Shown piece by piece: positions 15,196 through 23,778 of a stretch of 48,604 bases of DNA (its first letter is position 1; each line of letters opens with the position of its first letter). Position numbers and translations under genes: made by a program. The notes under the pieces are model-generated. The model worked only from the letters and a program-made list of their open reading frames with translations, had not been told where the DNA came from and made no database searches. Source of the DNA: Phycisphaerales bacterium UBA5793 (GTDB taxonomy: Bacteria > Planctomycetota > Phycisphaerae > Phycisphaerales > UBA5793); contig DIDT01000038.1 in the NCBI GenBank assembly GCA_002418285.1, positions 28,727-77,330 of the forward strand, read 5' to 3'.

Positions 15196-16175
15196 ACAAT
15201 TCTGATACCAGCATGATGCGGATCTTCGCAGGTCGCGGCAGTCGCCACTTTGGCGAAAAAGTCTGCGCTCACCTCGAGATACCGCTCGGTCAGAGCACGA
15301 CCGAACTCTTTCCCGATGGTGAGACGATTGTCAAGATCGATGAAGACGTGCGAGGGCGGGACTGTTTTGTCGTGCTATCCACCTGCCAGCCCGTCAATGA
15401 CAATTTGATGGAATTGCTCGTGTTCATGGACTGCCTGCGACGGGCTTCGGCGAAGCGGATTACTGCCGTGATGCCGTATTTCGGCTACGCCCGTCAGGAT
15501 CGCAAGGATGAGGGCCGAACACCGATCACCGCCAAGCTTGTCGCAAACCTGATCACTGTTGCCGGCGCCAATCGCGTGCTGGCGCTCGATCTGCACGCAG
15601 CCCAGATTCAGGGCTTTTTCGATATCCCACTTGATCACCTCATGGCCGCACCGGTGATCGTGGAATACCTCCAGTCCGTGCGCGAAGAGCTCGGTGAAAT
15701 CGTGCTGGTTTCGCCGGACGTCGGGAACGTGAAAGTGGCGAACATGTTCGCCAACGTTCTTGGAGGTGATCTTGCGATCATCGATAAGCGACGCCGATCG
15801 GGCAAGCAGGTTGAAGCCGTCAACATGGTCGGCGAGGTGCGCGATCGCACGGTACTGATGATTGATGACATGATCAGCACGGCCGGAACGGTGACGGAGG
15901 CCGCCCGCGTGGTTATGGATCGCGGCGCCAAGCGCGTCATCGTCGCCGCGACACACGGCGTGCTCGTCGGACTGGCTTTGGAGCGTCTTGCCGAAGCACC
16001 GATCGAGCGGATTATTCTGACGGACTCCATTCCGCTGGCGGGGCGTTGCGGCCCAATCATGGACAGACTTGTCGAACTCTCGGTTGCCCCGCTGTTTGGC
16101 GAGGCGATTCGTCGCATTCACCACAATGTTTCGGTTTCGGCCCTCTTTCGCAATCGCGTGGGGAGCAAGCGATAA
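15192..16175 (+). CDS. prs: Ribose-phosphate pyrophosphokinase
   Basis: A 327-aa PRPP synthetase making 5-phosphoribosyl diphosphate for nucleotide, His and Trp synthesis. Motifs: FAGRGSRHFGEKV at the N-terminus, PYFGYARQDRKDEGRTPI (ATP/flexible loop), DLHAAQIQGFFDIP, SPDVGNVK, and the PRPP-binding VLMIDDMISTAGT. The TTG start at 15192 is preferred because GGAG lies seven bases upstream and the start overlaps the preceding stop; an ATG pair at 15213/15216 lacks a ribosome site. Length agrees with class I enzymes (about 315 aa). Confidence 0.97.
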   Translation: MNNSDTSMMRIFAGRGSRHFGEKVCAHLEIPLGQSTTELFPDGETIVKIDEDVRGRDCFVVLSTCQPVNDNLMELLVFMDCLRRASAKRITAVMPYFGYARQDRKDEGRTPITAKLVANLITVAGANRVLALDLHAAQIQGFFDIPLDHLMAAPVIVEYLQSVREELGEIVLVSPDVGNVKVANMFANVLGGDLAIIDKRRRSGKQVEAVNMVGEVRDRTVLMIDDMISTAGTVTEAARVVMDRGAKRVIVAATHGVLVGLALERLAEAPIERIILTDSIPLAGRCGPIMDRLVELSVAPLFGEAIRRIHHNVSVSALFRNRVGSKR

Positions 16176-16245
16176 TCACCCGATTGCCGGGCCGGGTCAC
16201 GCACTGACGTTATTTCACCCACAGGGTTGAGATTGGGAAAGAATC

Positions 16246-16899
16246 ATGGGAAACACACCATCAGTTCAAGCAAAGAAGCGTGAACGACTCGGCAGCCGCT
16301 ATGCCCGCCGTCTTCGTGCCGGCGGGGAACTGCCCGCCGTCATCTACGGCCATCATCAGGACCCCGTCGCGGTCAGCGTGAACGAAAAAGAACTCATCAC
16401 GCACCTCACGCGAGGACAGCGCGTCTTCACGATTGACGTCGAGGGCGCGGGGGCCGAGACCTGTCTCGTCAACGAGTTGCAGTTCGACTTCCTTGGCAAC
16501 AACGTCATTCACGTGGACCTCACGCGCATCGATCTCACCGAGAGCGTTAACGTGAATATCTCGATCAAACTCGTCGGAAAACCGGTCGGACTCAAGACCG
16601 AGGGCGCCATCCTTCGCCTCGTAAAGGACAGCGTTGGCGTTTCCTGCCTCGCCGCGGATGTACCGTCCGAGGCGCTTGCCGTCGATGTCTCGGGACTGGA
16701 GGTCGGCGACTTCCTCACGGCGGGTCAACTGCAGTTGCCTGTAGGACTCACGCTCGACGAAGAGGCCGACGAAGTCATCTGTCAGATCTCTGTCGTTGAA
16801 GAAGACGAAGAAGCACCTGTAGAAGAACCCGAGGGCGGCGAGCCCGAGATCATCGGCGAGAAGCAAGAGGGCGAAGGCGAGGAAGCAGAGAAGGAATGA
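16246..16899 (+). CDS. rplY: 50S ribosomal protein L25, general stress (Ctc) form
   Basis: A 217-aa two-domain L25/TL5. The N-terminal 5S rRNA-binding domain has SRYARRLRAGGELPAVIYG. The C-terminal beta domain includes NVIHVDLTRIDLTESVNV and KPVGLKTEGAILRLV. The last about 45 residues are an acidic Glu-rich tail. E. coli L25 has only the first domain; the longer form is common elsewhere. The end overlaps pth by four bases (ATGA), so the two are translationally coupled. Confidence 0.96.
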   Translation: MGNTPSVQAKKRERLGSRYARRLRAGGELPAVIYGHHQDPVAVSVNEKELITHLTRGQRVFTIDVEGAGAETCLVNELQFDFLGNNVIHVDLTRIDLTESVNVNISIKLVGKPVGLKTEGAILRLVKDSVGVSCLAADVPSEALAVDVSGLEVGDFLTAGQLQLPVGLTLDEEADEVICQISVVEEDEEAPVEEPEGGEPEIIGEKQEGEGEEAEKE

Positions 16900-17540
16900 A
16901 AGTGATCGTCGGTCTCGGCAATCCCGGATCCACTTACCAGAACACGCGTCATAACGTGGGGTTCATGGCGATCGACCGTCTGGTGCAACGGCTGGCGCCC
17001 GGTGCGCCGGCTCGCAGTCAGTTTCAGGCTGCCGTAATCGAGACCCGAACCGACGACGACAAATGCCTCCTCGTCAAGCCCATGACCTACATGAACCTCT
17101 CGGGCACGAGCGTGGCCGAGATTGTTCGGTTCTACAAACTGGATCCCACCGATGTGCTCGTCATCACCGATGATGTCGCGCTGCCGCTGGGCGACATTCG
17201 AATGCGCAAGAGCGGTTCGGATGGCGGACATAATGGCCTGTCGGATATCTCGCTCCGCCTGGGCACTGACGCGTTCCCGCGTCTGCGCGTGGGGATTGAT
17301 CCGCCGGGACGCATTGCCCGGCATGACTACGTGCTTGGCCGGTTCACAGAGGAGCAGACGCCGGTCATTAACGAGCGGCTTGGTCAGGTGGCCGATGCCG
17401 CCTGGTGCTGGGCCAACGAAGGCGCTGACACGGCCATGAATCGATTCAACACCCGCAAGACGCGGCCAGGTGCGGAAACGGGCGATGACAAGGAGAAACC
17501 TCCGGCCAAGGGACCGGGGATGACCAATCAAGAGAGTTAG
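16896..17540 (+). CDS. pth: Peptidyl-tRNA hydrolase
   Basis: A 214-aa enzyme recycling peptidyl-tRNA released from stalled ribosomes. VGLGNPGSTYQNTRHNVGF carries N9 and the catalytic H19. PMTYMNLSG and the TDDVALPLG...GSDGGHNGLSDI blocks complete the active site, with the conserved Asp in TDD. The final about 25 residues are a basic, low-complexity extension. Its four-base overlap with rplY follows the conserved order seen in the B. subtilis ctc-spoVC pair. Confidence 0.97.
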   Translation: MKVIVGLGNPGSTYQNTRHNVGFMAIDRLVQRLAPGAPARSQFQAAVIETRTDDDKCLLVKPMTYMNLSGTSVAEIVRFYKLDPTDVLVITDDVALPLGDIRMRKSGSDGGHNGLSDISLRLGTDAFPRLRVGIDPPGRIARHDYVLGRFTEEQTPVINERLGQVADAAWCWANEGADTAMNRFNTRKTRPGAETGDDKEKPPAKGPGMTNQES

Positions 17541-17615
17541 CAGGGACACACCGGTCGCGACAAGCGATCGCAACCATTCCGCCGAGTGCTCCTCCGCGGG
17601 AAGAAGGACAAGACT

Positions 17616-18068
17616 ATGAGTGACCACAACGTGTACGAGTACGAAGCGATGTTTGTCTTTCCGCAGGCTCAGACGAGCGATCTCAAGGGAGCCGTCGCCC
17701 ACATTGAAGAAATCATCAATCGAGCGGAGGGTGAAATCATCGCGCTGAGCAAGTGGGGCGAGAAGAACCTCGCCACGCCCATCGACAAGAACAAACGCGG
17801 CCTGTTCCTTCTTGCCTACTTTCGTGCACGCGGCACGCGTATGGCGAACATCGAGCGCGATTGCAACTTGTCCGAGATGATCTCTCGATTCCTCATCATC
17901 CGCGCCGATCATCTGACGGTGGAGGAAATGCAGGCGACCGATGGTCGCGACAATCTTGCAGCCGAAGCCAATCTCCGGAGCGAAGGGCAGCAGATACCGT
18001 CCGAAGAGATCGCCGAACCGGTCGGTGCGGCCACTGGTGATGATGCCGACTCGGCTTCGGATGAATAA
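17616..18068 (+). CDS. rpsF: 30S ribosomal protein S6
   Basis: A 150-aa S6. The start at 17616 has GAAGGA upstream. Typical blocks are YEYEAMFVFPQ, WGEKNLATPIDKNKRGLFLLAYF and MISRFLIIRAD. A C-terminal acidic tail of about 45 residues follows the ferredoxin-like fold. In most bacteria it heads rpsF-ssb-rpsR-rplI; here ssb follows after 50 bases. Confidence 0.96.
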   Translation: MSDHNVYEYEAMFVFPQAQTSDLKGAVAHIEEIINRAEGEIIALSKWGEKNLATPIDKNKRGLFLLAYFRARGTRMANIERDCNLSEMISRFLIIRADHLTVEEMQATDGRDNLAAEANLRSEGQQIPSEEIAEPVGAATGDDADSASDE

Positions 18069-18118
18069 GCACGCCGCGCACGGCAAACGATTGTCAATCT
18101 GGTGGAAGGTGGAGCATC

Positions 18119-18580
18119 ATGGCGTCCTACAACAAAGTCCTGCTCATGGGCAATCTCACTCGCGACCCCGAACTGCGATTCACGGCGAGCAATCAACCCG
18201 TGGCTCAGATCGGACTGGCGGTGAATCGCTACTACACCTCGGGCACCGGCGAGAAGAAGGAAGAGACAACCTTCGTGGACTGCGAAGCGTGGGGACGCAC
18301 CGCCGAACTTATCAACCAGTACTTTTCCAAGGGTCGGCCCATCTTCGTTGAGGGCCGATTGAAGCTTGATCAGTGGGAAGACCAGCAGGGACAGAAACGC
18401 TCTCGCCACAAGGTCGTCATCGAGTCGTTCCAGTTCGTCGACTCGAAGGGTGGCGAAGGCGGTGGGGGCGTTGATCGCAGCGACAGTCGTGTGTCCGGCG
18501 CCTCTCGTCCGGCTCGCGCGGGCGGAGGAGACTCCGGCGGTCCCCACCAGCCCATTGACGAGGATGACATTCCCTTCTGA
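18119..18580 (+). CDS. ssb: Single-stranded DNA-binding protein
   Basis: A 153-aa SSB. The OB fold has YNKVLLMGNLTRDPELRF, then KKEETTFVDCEAWG and QYFSKGRPIFVEGRLKLDQW. A Gly/Ser-rich linker is followed by the acidic tip DEDDIPF, the protein-interaction tail. It sits between rpsF and rplI as in many genomes. SD GGAGC precedes the ATG. Confidence 0.97.
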   Translation: MASYNKVLLMGNLTRDPELRFTASNQPVAQIGLAVNRYYTSGTGEKKEETTFVDCEAWGRTAELINQYFSKGRPIFVEGRLKLDQWEDQQGQKRSRHKVVIESFQFVDSKGGEGGGGVDRSDSRVSGASRPARAGGGDSGGPHQPIDEDDIPF

Positions 18581-18711
18581 ACCACACCGCGACATTGGCG
18601 TGACGGGATGTGTATCCCTGAATCGCTTCGGAAAGCCCTATTCGTTGCGGTCCGGCACGTGACCCGACCGCTAACTTCCAAACCCGTACTGAATACGGAA
18701 GGACAGCAACC

Positions 18712-19278
18712 ATGCCTCGAACCATCGAATTGCTCCTCACAGAGAACATTGAAAACCTCGGGATCGTCGGCGACGTCGTCGAGGTCAAGCCTGGCTACGC
18801 GCGAAACTACCTCGTTCCACTGGGCTATGCCGTCAAGCCCACTGAAGGAGCCAAGAAGGCTCTCGCAGCACGCCGCGCGGAAGTCGAGCGTGAACTCGCC
18901 GCTTTGCGCAAGCAACTCGAAGACCTCGTTGAGAAACTCGAGGGCTTCGAAGTCACACTTGAGCGGTCCTGCAATGATCAGGGTTGGTTGTATGGCTCGG
19001 TGACGCAGCACGACATCTCCAGCGCGCTGCGCGAGGCTGGATTCAATCAGGTGACGGATCGACATGTCCGGATTGGTGCCGCCATCAAGCGCATCGACTC
19101 CTACGAGATTCCGATCCAGCTCGACAAGGATCTGCGCACGGAGGTTAAGCTCTGGGTGGTCGCTGATCGCGAGCTGAATCTGGGCCGGTCCGATGAACAG
19201 GAGATCTCGACGGAGGAAGAAGGAGCAGAAGGTGCCGCCGCAGCCACTGAGGCAACCGAAGTGCGGGCCGACTCCTGA
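18712..19278 (+). CDS. rplI: 50S ribosomal protein L9
   Basis: A 188-aa L9. The N-terminal domain has NIENLGIVGDVVEVKPGYARNYL, a conserved rRNA-binding signature; a connecting helix (about 45-80) joins the C-terminal domain with GWLYGSVTQHDIS. A 35-residue acidic/Ala tail extends it beyond E. coli L9 (149 aa). GGAAGGA precedes the start. A strong hairpin follows, so it closes the cluster. rpsR, usually between ssb and rplI, is missing from the 131-base gap. Confidence 0.96.
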   Translation: MPRTIELLLTENIENLGIVGDVVEVKPGYARNYLVPLGYAVKPTEGAKKALAARRAEVERELAALRKQLEDLVEKLEGFEVTLERSCNDQGWLYGSVTQHDISSALREAGFNQVTDRHVRIGAAIKRIDSYEIPIQLDKDLRTEVKLWVVADRELNLGRSDEQEISTEEEGAEGAAAATEATEVRADS

Positions 19279-19309
19279 TACCCCCGCCGGGTGCATCTTG
19301 TCAAATCTC

Positions 19310-19346
19310 GCGACGCAGCGGAAACCCACCGCTGCGTCGCTCGTTT
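19310..19346 (+). terminator. Terminator after rplI
   Basis: GCGACGCAGCGG at 19310-19321 pairs perfectly with CCGCTGCGTCGC at 19329-19340 over a 7-nt loop. TCGTTT follows, so the T-run is short. Confidence 0.75.
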
Positions 19347-19485
19347 AACGCCGTAGCGAACGGACTTGCTTGGGGTCTCGCCAACCGAACTCGTATCATC
19401 AAAGGGAGACGGTCAAGGGATGGGGCTATCAGAGTCGATGAACATTCCAGTGAAATCCCGCGATAGACTATGGGGAGCAGCCCGA

Positions 19486-22221
19486 GTGAACGCCAGATCG
19501 AATTGGATTCTCGCCTTCGTGTCGGCAGCTCTGCTGCTGGTCTCCGGCGCCACCTCGGCATCTCGGGCGCAGATTGACATCAATCCCGATGAGGTGTCGC
19601 AGCCATCAGTCGACCTGGCTCCTGCCGCTCAGCGGGCCATTGACGCTCCGTTCCTCACAGAGGACGAGCGGCACGAGATGCGCATCTTCCACGGCGTCTG
19701 GACCGACGCCGATCTCACAACTCCCGCGCGCCGGGCGACGGCCGCCCGGATCGCCGGAGACTGGCTCAACCCGATTTTCAATGATGAGTCGATTCCAGCG
19801 GTGATCCGCGCCGACCGCATGGTACTCATCGGCGAAACCGATGGCGCCATCGCGCTGCTGGAGGGTGATACCTCGCCAGAGGCCTGCCGCATTCGGGCCC
19901 AGGCGCTGGAGTGGAATGGGAAGTTCGACGAAGCGGATCAAGCTATTGAATCCGTCATCGCAGCGCTCGTCGCCGACCAACTGACCACGGCGTTCGACCT
20001 GACGGAAGGCGCACGATGTCTGGCCATGCGGGCGCGTCTTCGCGGTGAGCCAGCTTCGCAGTACAGCGCAATTCTCAGAATCGCGGGCCACATTCACCAA
20101 CAGGTCGATCGGCTCTACTGGCCGGCCAAGCTCGTCGAGGCAGAACTGCTGGCCGACAAGGACAATCCCAAGGAGGCCGCTGCGGCCGCGATGGAGGTGC
20201 TTTCGCTCAACCCTCGCTGTTGCGATGCATGGTCTATTCTCGCGCAGCTGAACCTCGACAGCTATAACTTTGCCGGCGCGGAATCCATCGTTCAGGAACT
20301 CGATAACCTCGCGCCGAATCACATTCGCGCTCGAATGCTCCTGACTCGCCTCGACCTGGTGCAGGGGCTGCCCGACGAAGCGGATCATCGTGTGGACTTG
20401 CTGCTCAAGGAAATGCCGCGCAACCGCGAAGCGCTGGCGCTTCGCGCTGCGGTGCAGGCCATTCGTTATGACGAAGATGGCCTGTACATGGCGCTGCGCG
20501 ACTTCGAGGAAATCTCCGGCCGCAATCCATGGGCGTGGTATACGGCGGGGGTCTACCTCTCCAGCAACCGCCAGTACGACTTCGCGGCGCAGATTCTCAA
20601 GGGCGCCATCGAGCGCCAACCCAACTGGCCGGCCCCACAGGTGGAACTTGGCCTGATGTATCTCCAGTCTGGGGACGACGAAGGTGCATTGACGACGCTC
20701 CGACACGCCTGCGCACTTGACCCATTCAATGTTCGGGCGGCATTTAGCCTGCATCTCATCGAGAGCCTTCAGCAATACGAAACCGTCTCATCCGAGCACT
20801 TTGAAATCCGCTTTGATCCTCAGTCGCCGGATCGCGCACTAGCGATGGAGATGCTCCAGCCGCTTGAGGCCATGCACCGGGAGATCACCACGGCGTTGCA
20901 GCACTTGCCGGGTCGACGCACACGCATCGAACTGATGCCAAACCACAGTCGTTTCGCGGTGCGCATCACGGGCATGCCGCAGATTCACACCATTGCAGCC
21001 TGCACTGGGCCGGTCATTGCGATGGAGGCGCCGCGCGAGGGTCCCGATCATTTTGGCACCTACAACTGGCTGCGCGTGCTGCGCCACGAGTATGTCCACA
21101 CGGTGACGTTGAGCCAGACACGCAATCGCATCCCGCACTGGCTTACCGAGGCGGCGGCCGTGTGGCTTGAAGATGCGCCCCGCGACTTCAACACCTCAGC
21201 AATGCTCGCTCGGGCCTGGCTCGATAACGATCTTTTTTCTCTTGACGAAATCAACTGGGCTTTTGTGCGACCCAAGCGACCGAATGACCGCTCGCTCGCA
21301 TACGCACAGGGGCACTGGATGGTCGAGTTTATGATCGAACGCTTTGGTCACGCTGCGTTTCTCAAGTTGCTTGACGAGTACGCGCAGGGTTTCCGGGAGG
21401 ATCTCGCCATCCCCGGAGCATTGGGTGTCGGACGTGGACAGTTCTACGATCAGTTCCTTGAGTGGGCGGGTCACCAGGTGCAGCAGTGGGGCCTCGCTCC
21501 ACAGCCTCCGCTCGAACAGATCGTGCGCGATTACCTGTCCGACGATCCGGCGTACCAAGCGCAGCGCGAGGCGTTTCACCGCGAGTATGGTCGAGTGATG
21601 GTCGAGACCCTGCGTCGGGTGTCAGAACAGCGGGCGAGTGACCCACTGGATCTTCTGCGGCGATTCCTTGCGGCGCTGCCGGCGGCACATCCGCCCAAGC
21701 CGGTCATTACGGATCAGGTGCTTGACCGTTGGCTCTCGCTCTTTCCCGATCATCCCGATTTGTTGCGAATGCGCATCGCCCGCTGGAAGGGGACTCGCCC
21801 ACTTGGCCCTGACATGATTCCGCTGCTTGATCATTACGCTGCCGTTCGGCCGGTTGACCCGCTTCCGCAGCAGATGCTCGCGGCCATCCACCTCGAGTCA
21901 AGCAATCCCGAGCAGGCCATTCCATATCTCGAATCGATCAATCGACTGCAAAAGTATGACGACACGTATGCGGTTGAACTTGCCAGACTGTATCAGAAGG
22001 AGTCACGCTTTGATGTGGCTTTGGATCGGATCGACACCGCTGTGATGATCGCGCCCTATGACGCTCGTTTGCGCGAAGAAGCGGCAGCGATCGCCATCCA
22101 GTCCAGAAATCTGCCGGACGCGCGACGCCACCTGGTGGCTCTGACGCTCCTCGAACCGGACCGCGAACAGCACGTCAAGCGCCTCGCGGCCCTCGATCGA
22201 ATGATGCGATCCGACAATTGA
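19486..22221 (+). CDS. Secreted TPR protein with gluzincin-type peptidase domain
   Basis: A 911-aa protein. The GTG at 19486 with GGGGAG eight bases upstream gives a compact signal peptide (SNWILAFVSAALLLVSGATS) cut near SRAQ; an ATG at 19420 is the alternative. The N-terminal half is made of TPR-like helical repeats (for example AAAAMEVLSLNPRCCDAWSI, GLMYLQSGDDEGALTTLRHA). Then a metallopeptidase domain: H534-E535-Y-V-H538, with E555 in HWLTEAAAVWLE as third ligand, the HExxH-x16-E spacing of gluzincins and the peptidase-MA-like families. TPRs resume at the C-terminus. It is probably a periplasmic zinc protease or a scaffold; the substrate is unknown. Confidence 0.85.
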   Translation: MNARSNWILAFVSAALLLVSGATSASRAQIDINPDEVSQPSVDLAPAAQRAIDAPFLTEDERHEMRIFHGVWTDADLTTPARRATAARIAGDWLNPIFNDESIPAVIRADRMVLIGETDGAIALLEGDTSPEACRIRAQALEWNGKFDEADQAIESVIAALVADQLTTAFDLTEGARCLAMRARLRGEPASQYSAILRIAGHIHQQVDRLYWPAKLVEAELLADKDNPKEAAAAAMEVLSLNPRCCDAWSILAQLNLDSYNFAGAESIVQELDNLAPNHIRARMLLTRLDLVQGLPDEADHRVDLLLKEMPRNREALALRAAVQAIRYDEDGLYMALRDFEEISGRNPWAWYTAGVYLSSNRQYDFAAQILKGAIERQPNWPAPQVELGLMYLQSGDDEGALTTLRHACALDPFNVRAAFSLHLIESLQQYETVSSEHFEIRFDPQSPDRALAMEMLQPLEAMHREITTALQHLPGRRTRIELMPNHSRFAVRITGMPQIHTIAACTGPVIAMEAPREGPDHFGTYNWLRVLRHEYVHTVTLSQTRNRIPHWLTEAAAVWLEDAPRDFNTSAMLARAWLDNDLFSLDEINWAFVRPKRPNDRSLAYAQGHWMVEFMIERFGHAAFLKLLDEYAQGFREDLAIPGALGVGRGQFYDQFLEWAGHQVQQWGLAPQPPLEQIVRDYLSDDPAYQAQREAFHREYGRVMVETLRRVSEQRASDPLDLLRRFLAALPAAHPPKPVITDQVLDRWLSLFPDHPDLLRMRIARWKGTRPLGPDMIPLLDHYAAVRPVDPLPQQMLAAIHLESSNPEQAIPYLESINRLQKYDDTYAVELARLYQKESRFDVALDRIDTAVMIAPYDARLREEAAAIAIQSRNLPDARRHLVALTLLEPDREQHVKRLAALDRMMRSDN

Positions 22222-22233
22222 ATCCGGCTGCCG

Positions 22234-23598
22234 CTAGTTGCCATCCTCGAGATCGACAATGCGCTGGACGCTGACCACATCGATCCGCAGGCCGGGATCG
22301 TGGAAGGTCTCGCCGATCACGCCGACGTTGAGGTTGAGGCGGCTCTCCACGTCCAGTCGCTCCTTTGGATCAACCCTCAGGTAGGCAATGGTGCGGCCGC
22401 TGATCTCATCCTGAACTCGATACAGCAGCGGCAGGCGGCGGCCGTCAAAGACATTTGATGACCCGAGACGACCTTGCGCCGTAAATACGGGCCGATCATT
22501 GGCGTCCCTCCAGATCTCAACCTTTGGTTGGGCGACCGGCTGGTTCGCGACGTCGGCAGCATTCTTGAGCTTGCGCATCGCGTTCTGCTGATCGAGACGG
22601 ATCTTCAGAAGTGAAATACGAATCTCGGCGATGCGTCGCTCACCCTCCTTTTCCGTCTTGGCGGCAAACCCCTCGTACGCTTTGAGCAGCGGCTCAACCT
22701 CGGCTTCGAGGATTGGAACCCTGACCAGTTCCGTGTACAGCTGCTCCAGATTCGGCAGCGTCGCCGCGATCGGTTTCTCGGGTTCTTCTACTGCAGCGGG
22801 TGGCTCTTCCGTGGTGGGTTCAGGCGTCACGTCCTCTGGAACCGTGGTTGGCTGCGCCTTGGGCTCCTCAACTGGCGGCAAGGTCGTCGCGGGATTCGGT
22901 TCTTCCACAACGGCGGGCGGACTGACCTGAGGTTCAATCTTTGGCTCGGGCGTCTTTTCAGGTTGTGGCTTGGGCTCGGGGAGTGGGGTCACCGCCGGTA
23001 CTTCCGGCTGGCCCTTCTCCGCGTCGTCCTTCAGTCGTTTCTTCCACGCCGTCACCTCTTCGTCGGTAGCTTTGCGCAGGAACTGAGCGAGCACGTAGAC
23101 GTCCACCTGCTCGGGCATCTCGACCTTGAGAAACATCGTGTTGTCTGCCGTCGGCACTTCGCCGAGTACTTTCAGCACCGTATCCGGCTCAACACGTGAC
23201 TTGCGGAAGCACTGTGCGGGATCTTCGCTGATGGGGTAGAGCACAGGCACCCGCCCGATCGCTCGTACCGTCCCAGGTGCGTCGCCGTCCGCCACGTCTT
23301 GCCTGGCCACAAATCCGTGCAGTCCCGGCGGAGGTGAGATGGCCGCCCAGCCGAAGGTATTGACGCTCTTCACGAGCACAAGGTCACCCTTCTTGAGCGT
23401 GCCGATTTTTTCAAATTGTTCCGCTCGCCCACTGTGGATGTTGAGGCGGTCCGTGTCGACCACAGCGTGCCACGCATCAGGCTTGGCGGGGTTCTGTGCG
23501 AAAGCCACTTGTTTGGCAGGGCCGGCCAAGACCTCGGTCAACAGGACCGCGACCACGACCATCCACCACCGGCGACCTACAGTATTCCATCGACCCAT
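22234..23598 (-). CDS. Secreted SH3-domain protein with proline-rich linker
   Basis: A 454-aa protein. The start at 23598 has GGAGG seven bases upstream. A signal segment (RRWWMVVVAVLLTEVLAGPA) ends near VAFAQ. Residues about 40-105 form a bacterial SH3 domain (RLNIHSGRAEQFEKIGTLKKGDLVLV, GLHGFVARQDV). A second, looser SH3-like part follows. About 190-280 is a Pro/Glu-rich low-complexity linker (PEPKPQPEKTPEPK). The rest is helical and then a beta-rich C-terminal domain. Probably periplasmic and cell-wall associated; exact role unknown. It converges on the TPR-peptidase gene with 12 bases between. Confidence 0.8.
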   Translation of the reverse strand: MGRWNTVGRRWWMVVVAVLLTEVLAGPAKQVAFAQNPAKPDAWHAVVDTDRLNIHSGRAEQFEKIGTLKKGDLVLVKSVNTFGWAAISPPPGLHGFVARQDVADGDAPGTVRAIGRVPVLYPISEDPAQCFRKSRVEPDTVLKVLGEVPTADNTMFLKVEMPEQVDVYVLAQFLRKATDEEVTAWKKRLKDDAEKGQPEVPAVTPLPEPKPQPEKTPEPKIEPQVSPPAVVEEPNPATTLPPVEEPKAQPTTVPEDVTPEPTTEEPPAAVEEPEKPIAATLPNLEQLYTELVRVPILEAEVEPLLKAYEGFAAKTEKEGERRIAEIRISLLKIRLDQQNAMRKLKNAADVANQPVAQPKVEIWRDANDRPVFTAQGRLGSSNVFDGRRLPLLYRVQDEISGRTIAYLRVDPKERLDVESRLNLNVGVIGETFHDPGLRIDVVSVQRIVDLEDGN

Positions 23599-23778
23599 GA
23601 TGATGCCTCCCGAGCATTGGGTGTCGTTCATCATGGACATCGTAGACGCGATTGTCGGCTTCCTCACCTTGCGTGGGCAAAGAGAGGCCCCCGGGTCGAT
23701 GGTCGCTCCGGCCGGATTCGGAGTCGCCAACGGACCCCGGTCGCATGGAAGCCCCTATGACACCGGACAGGATGACGC

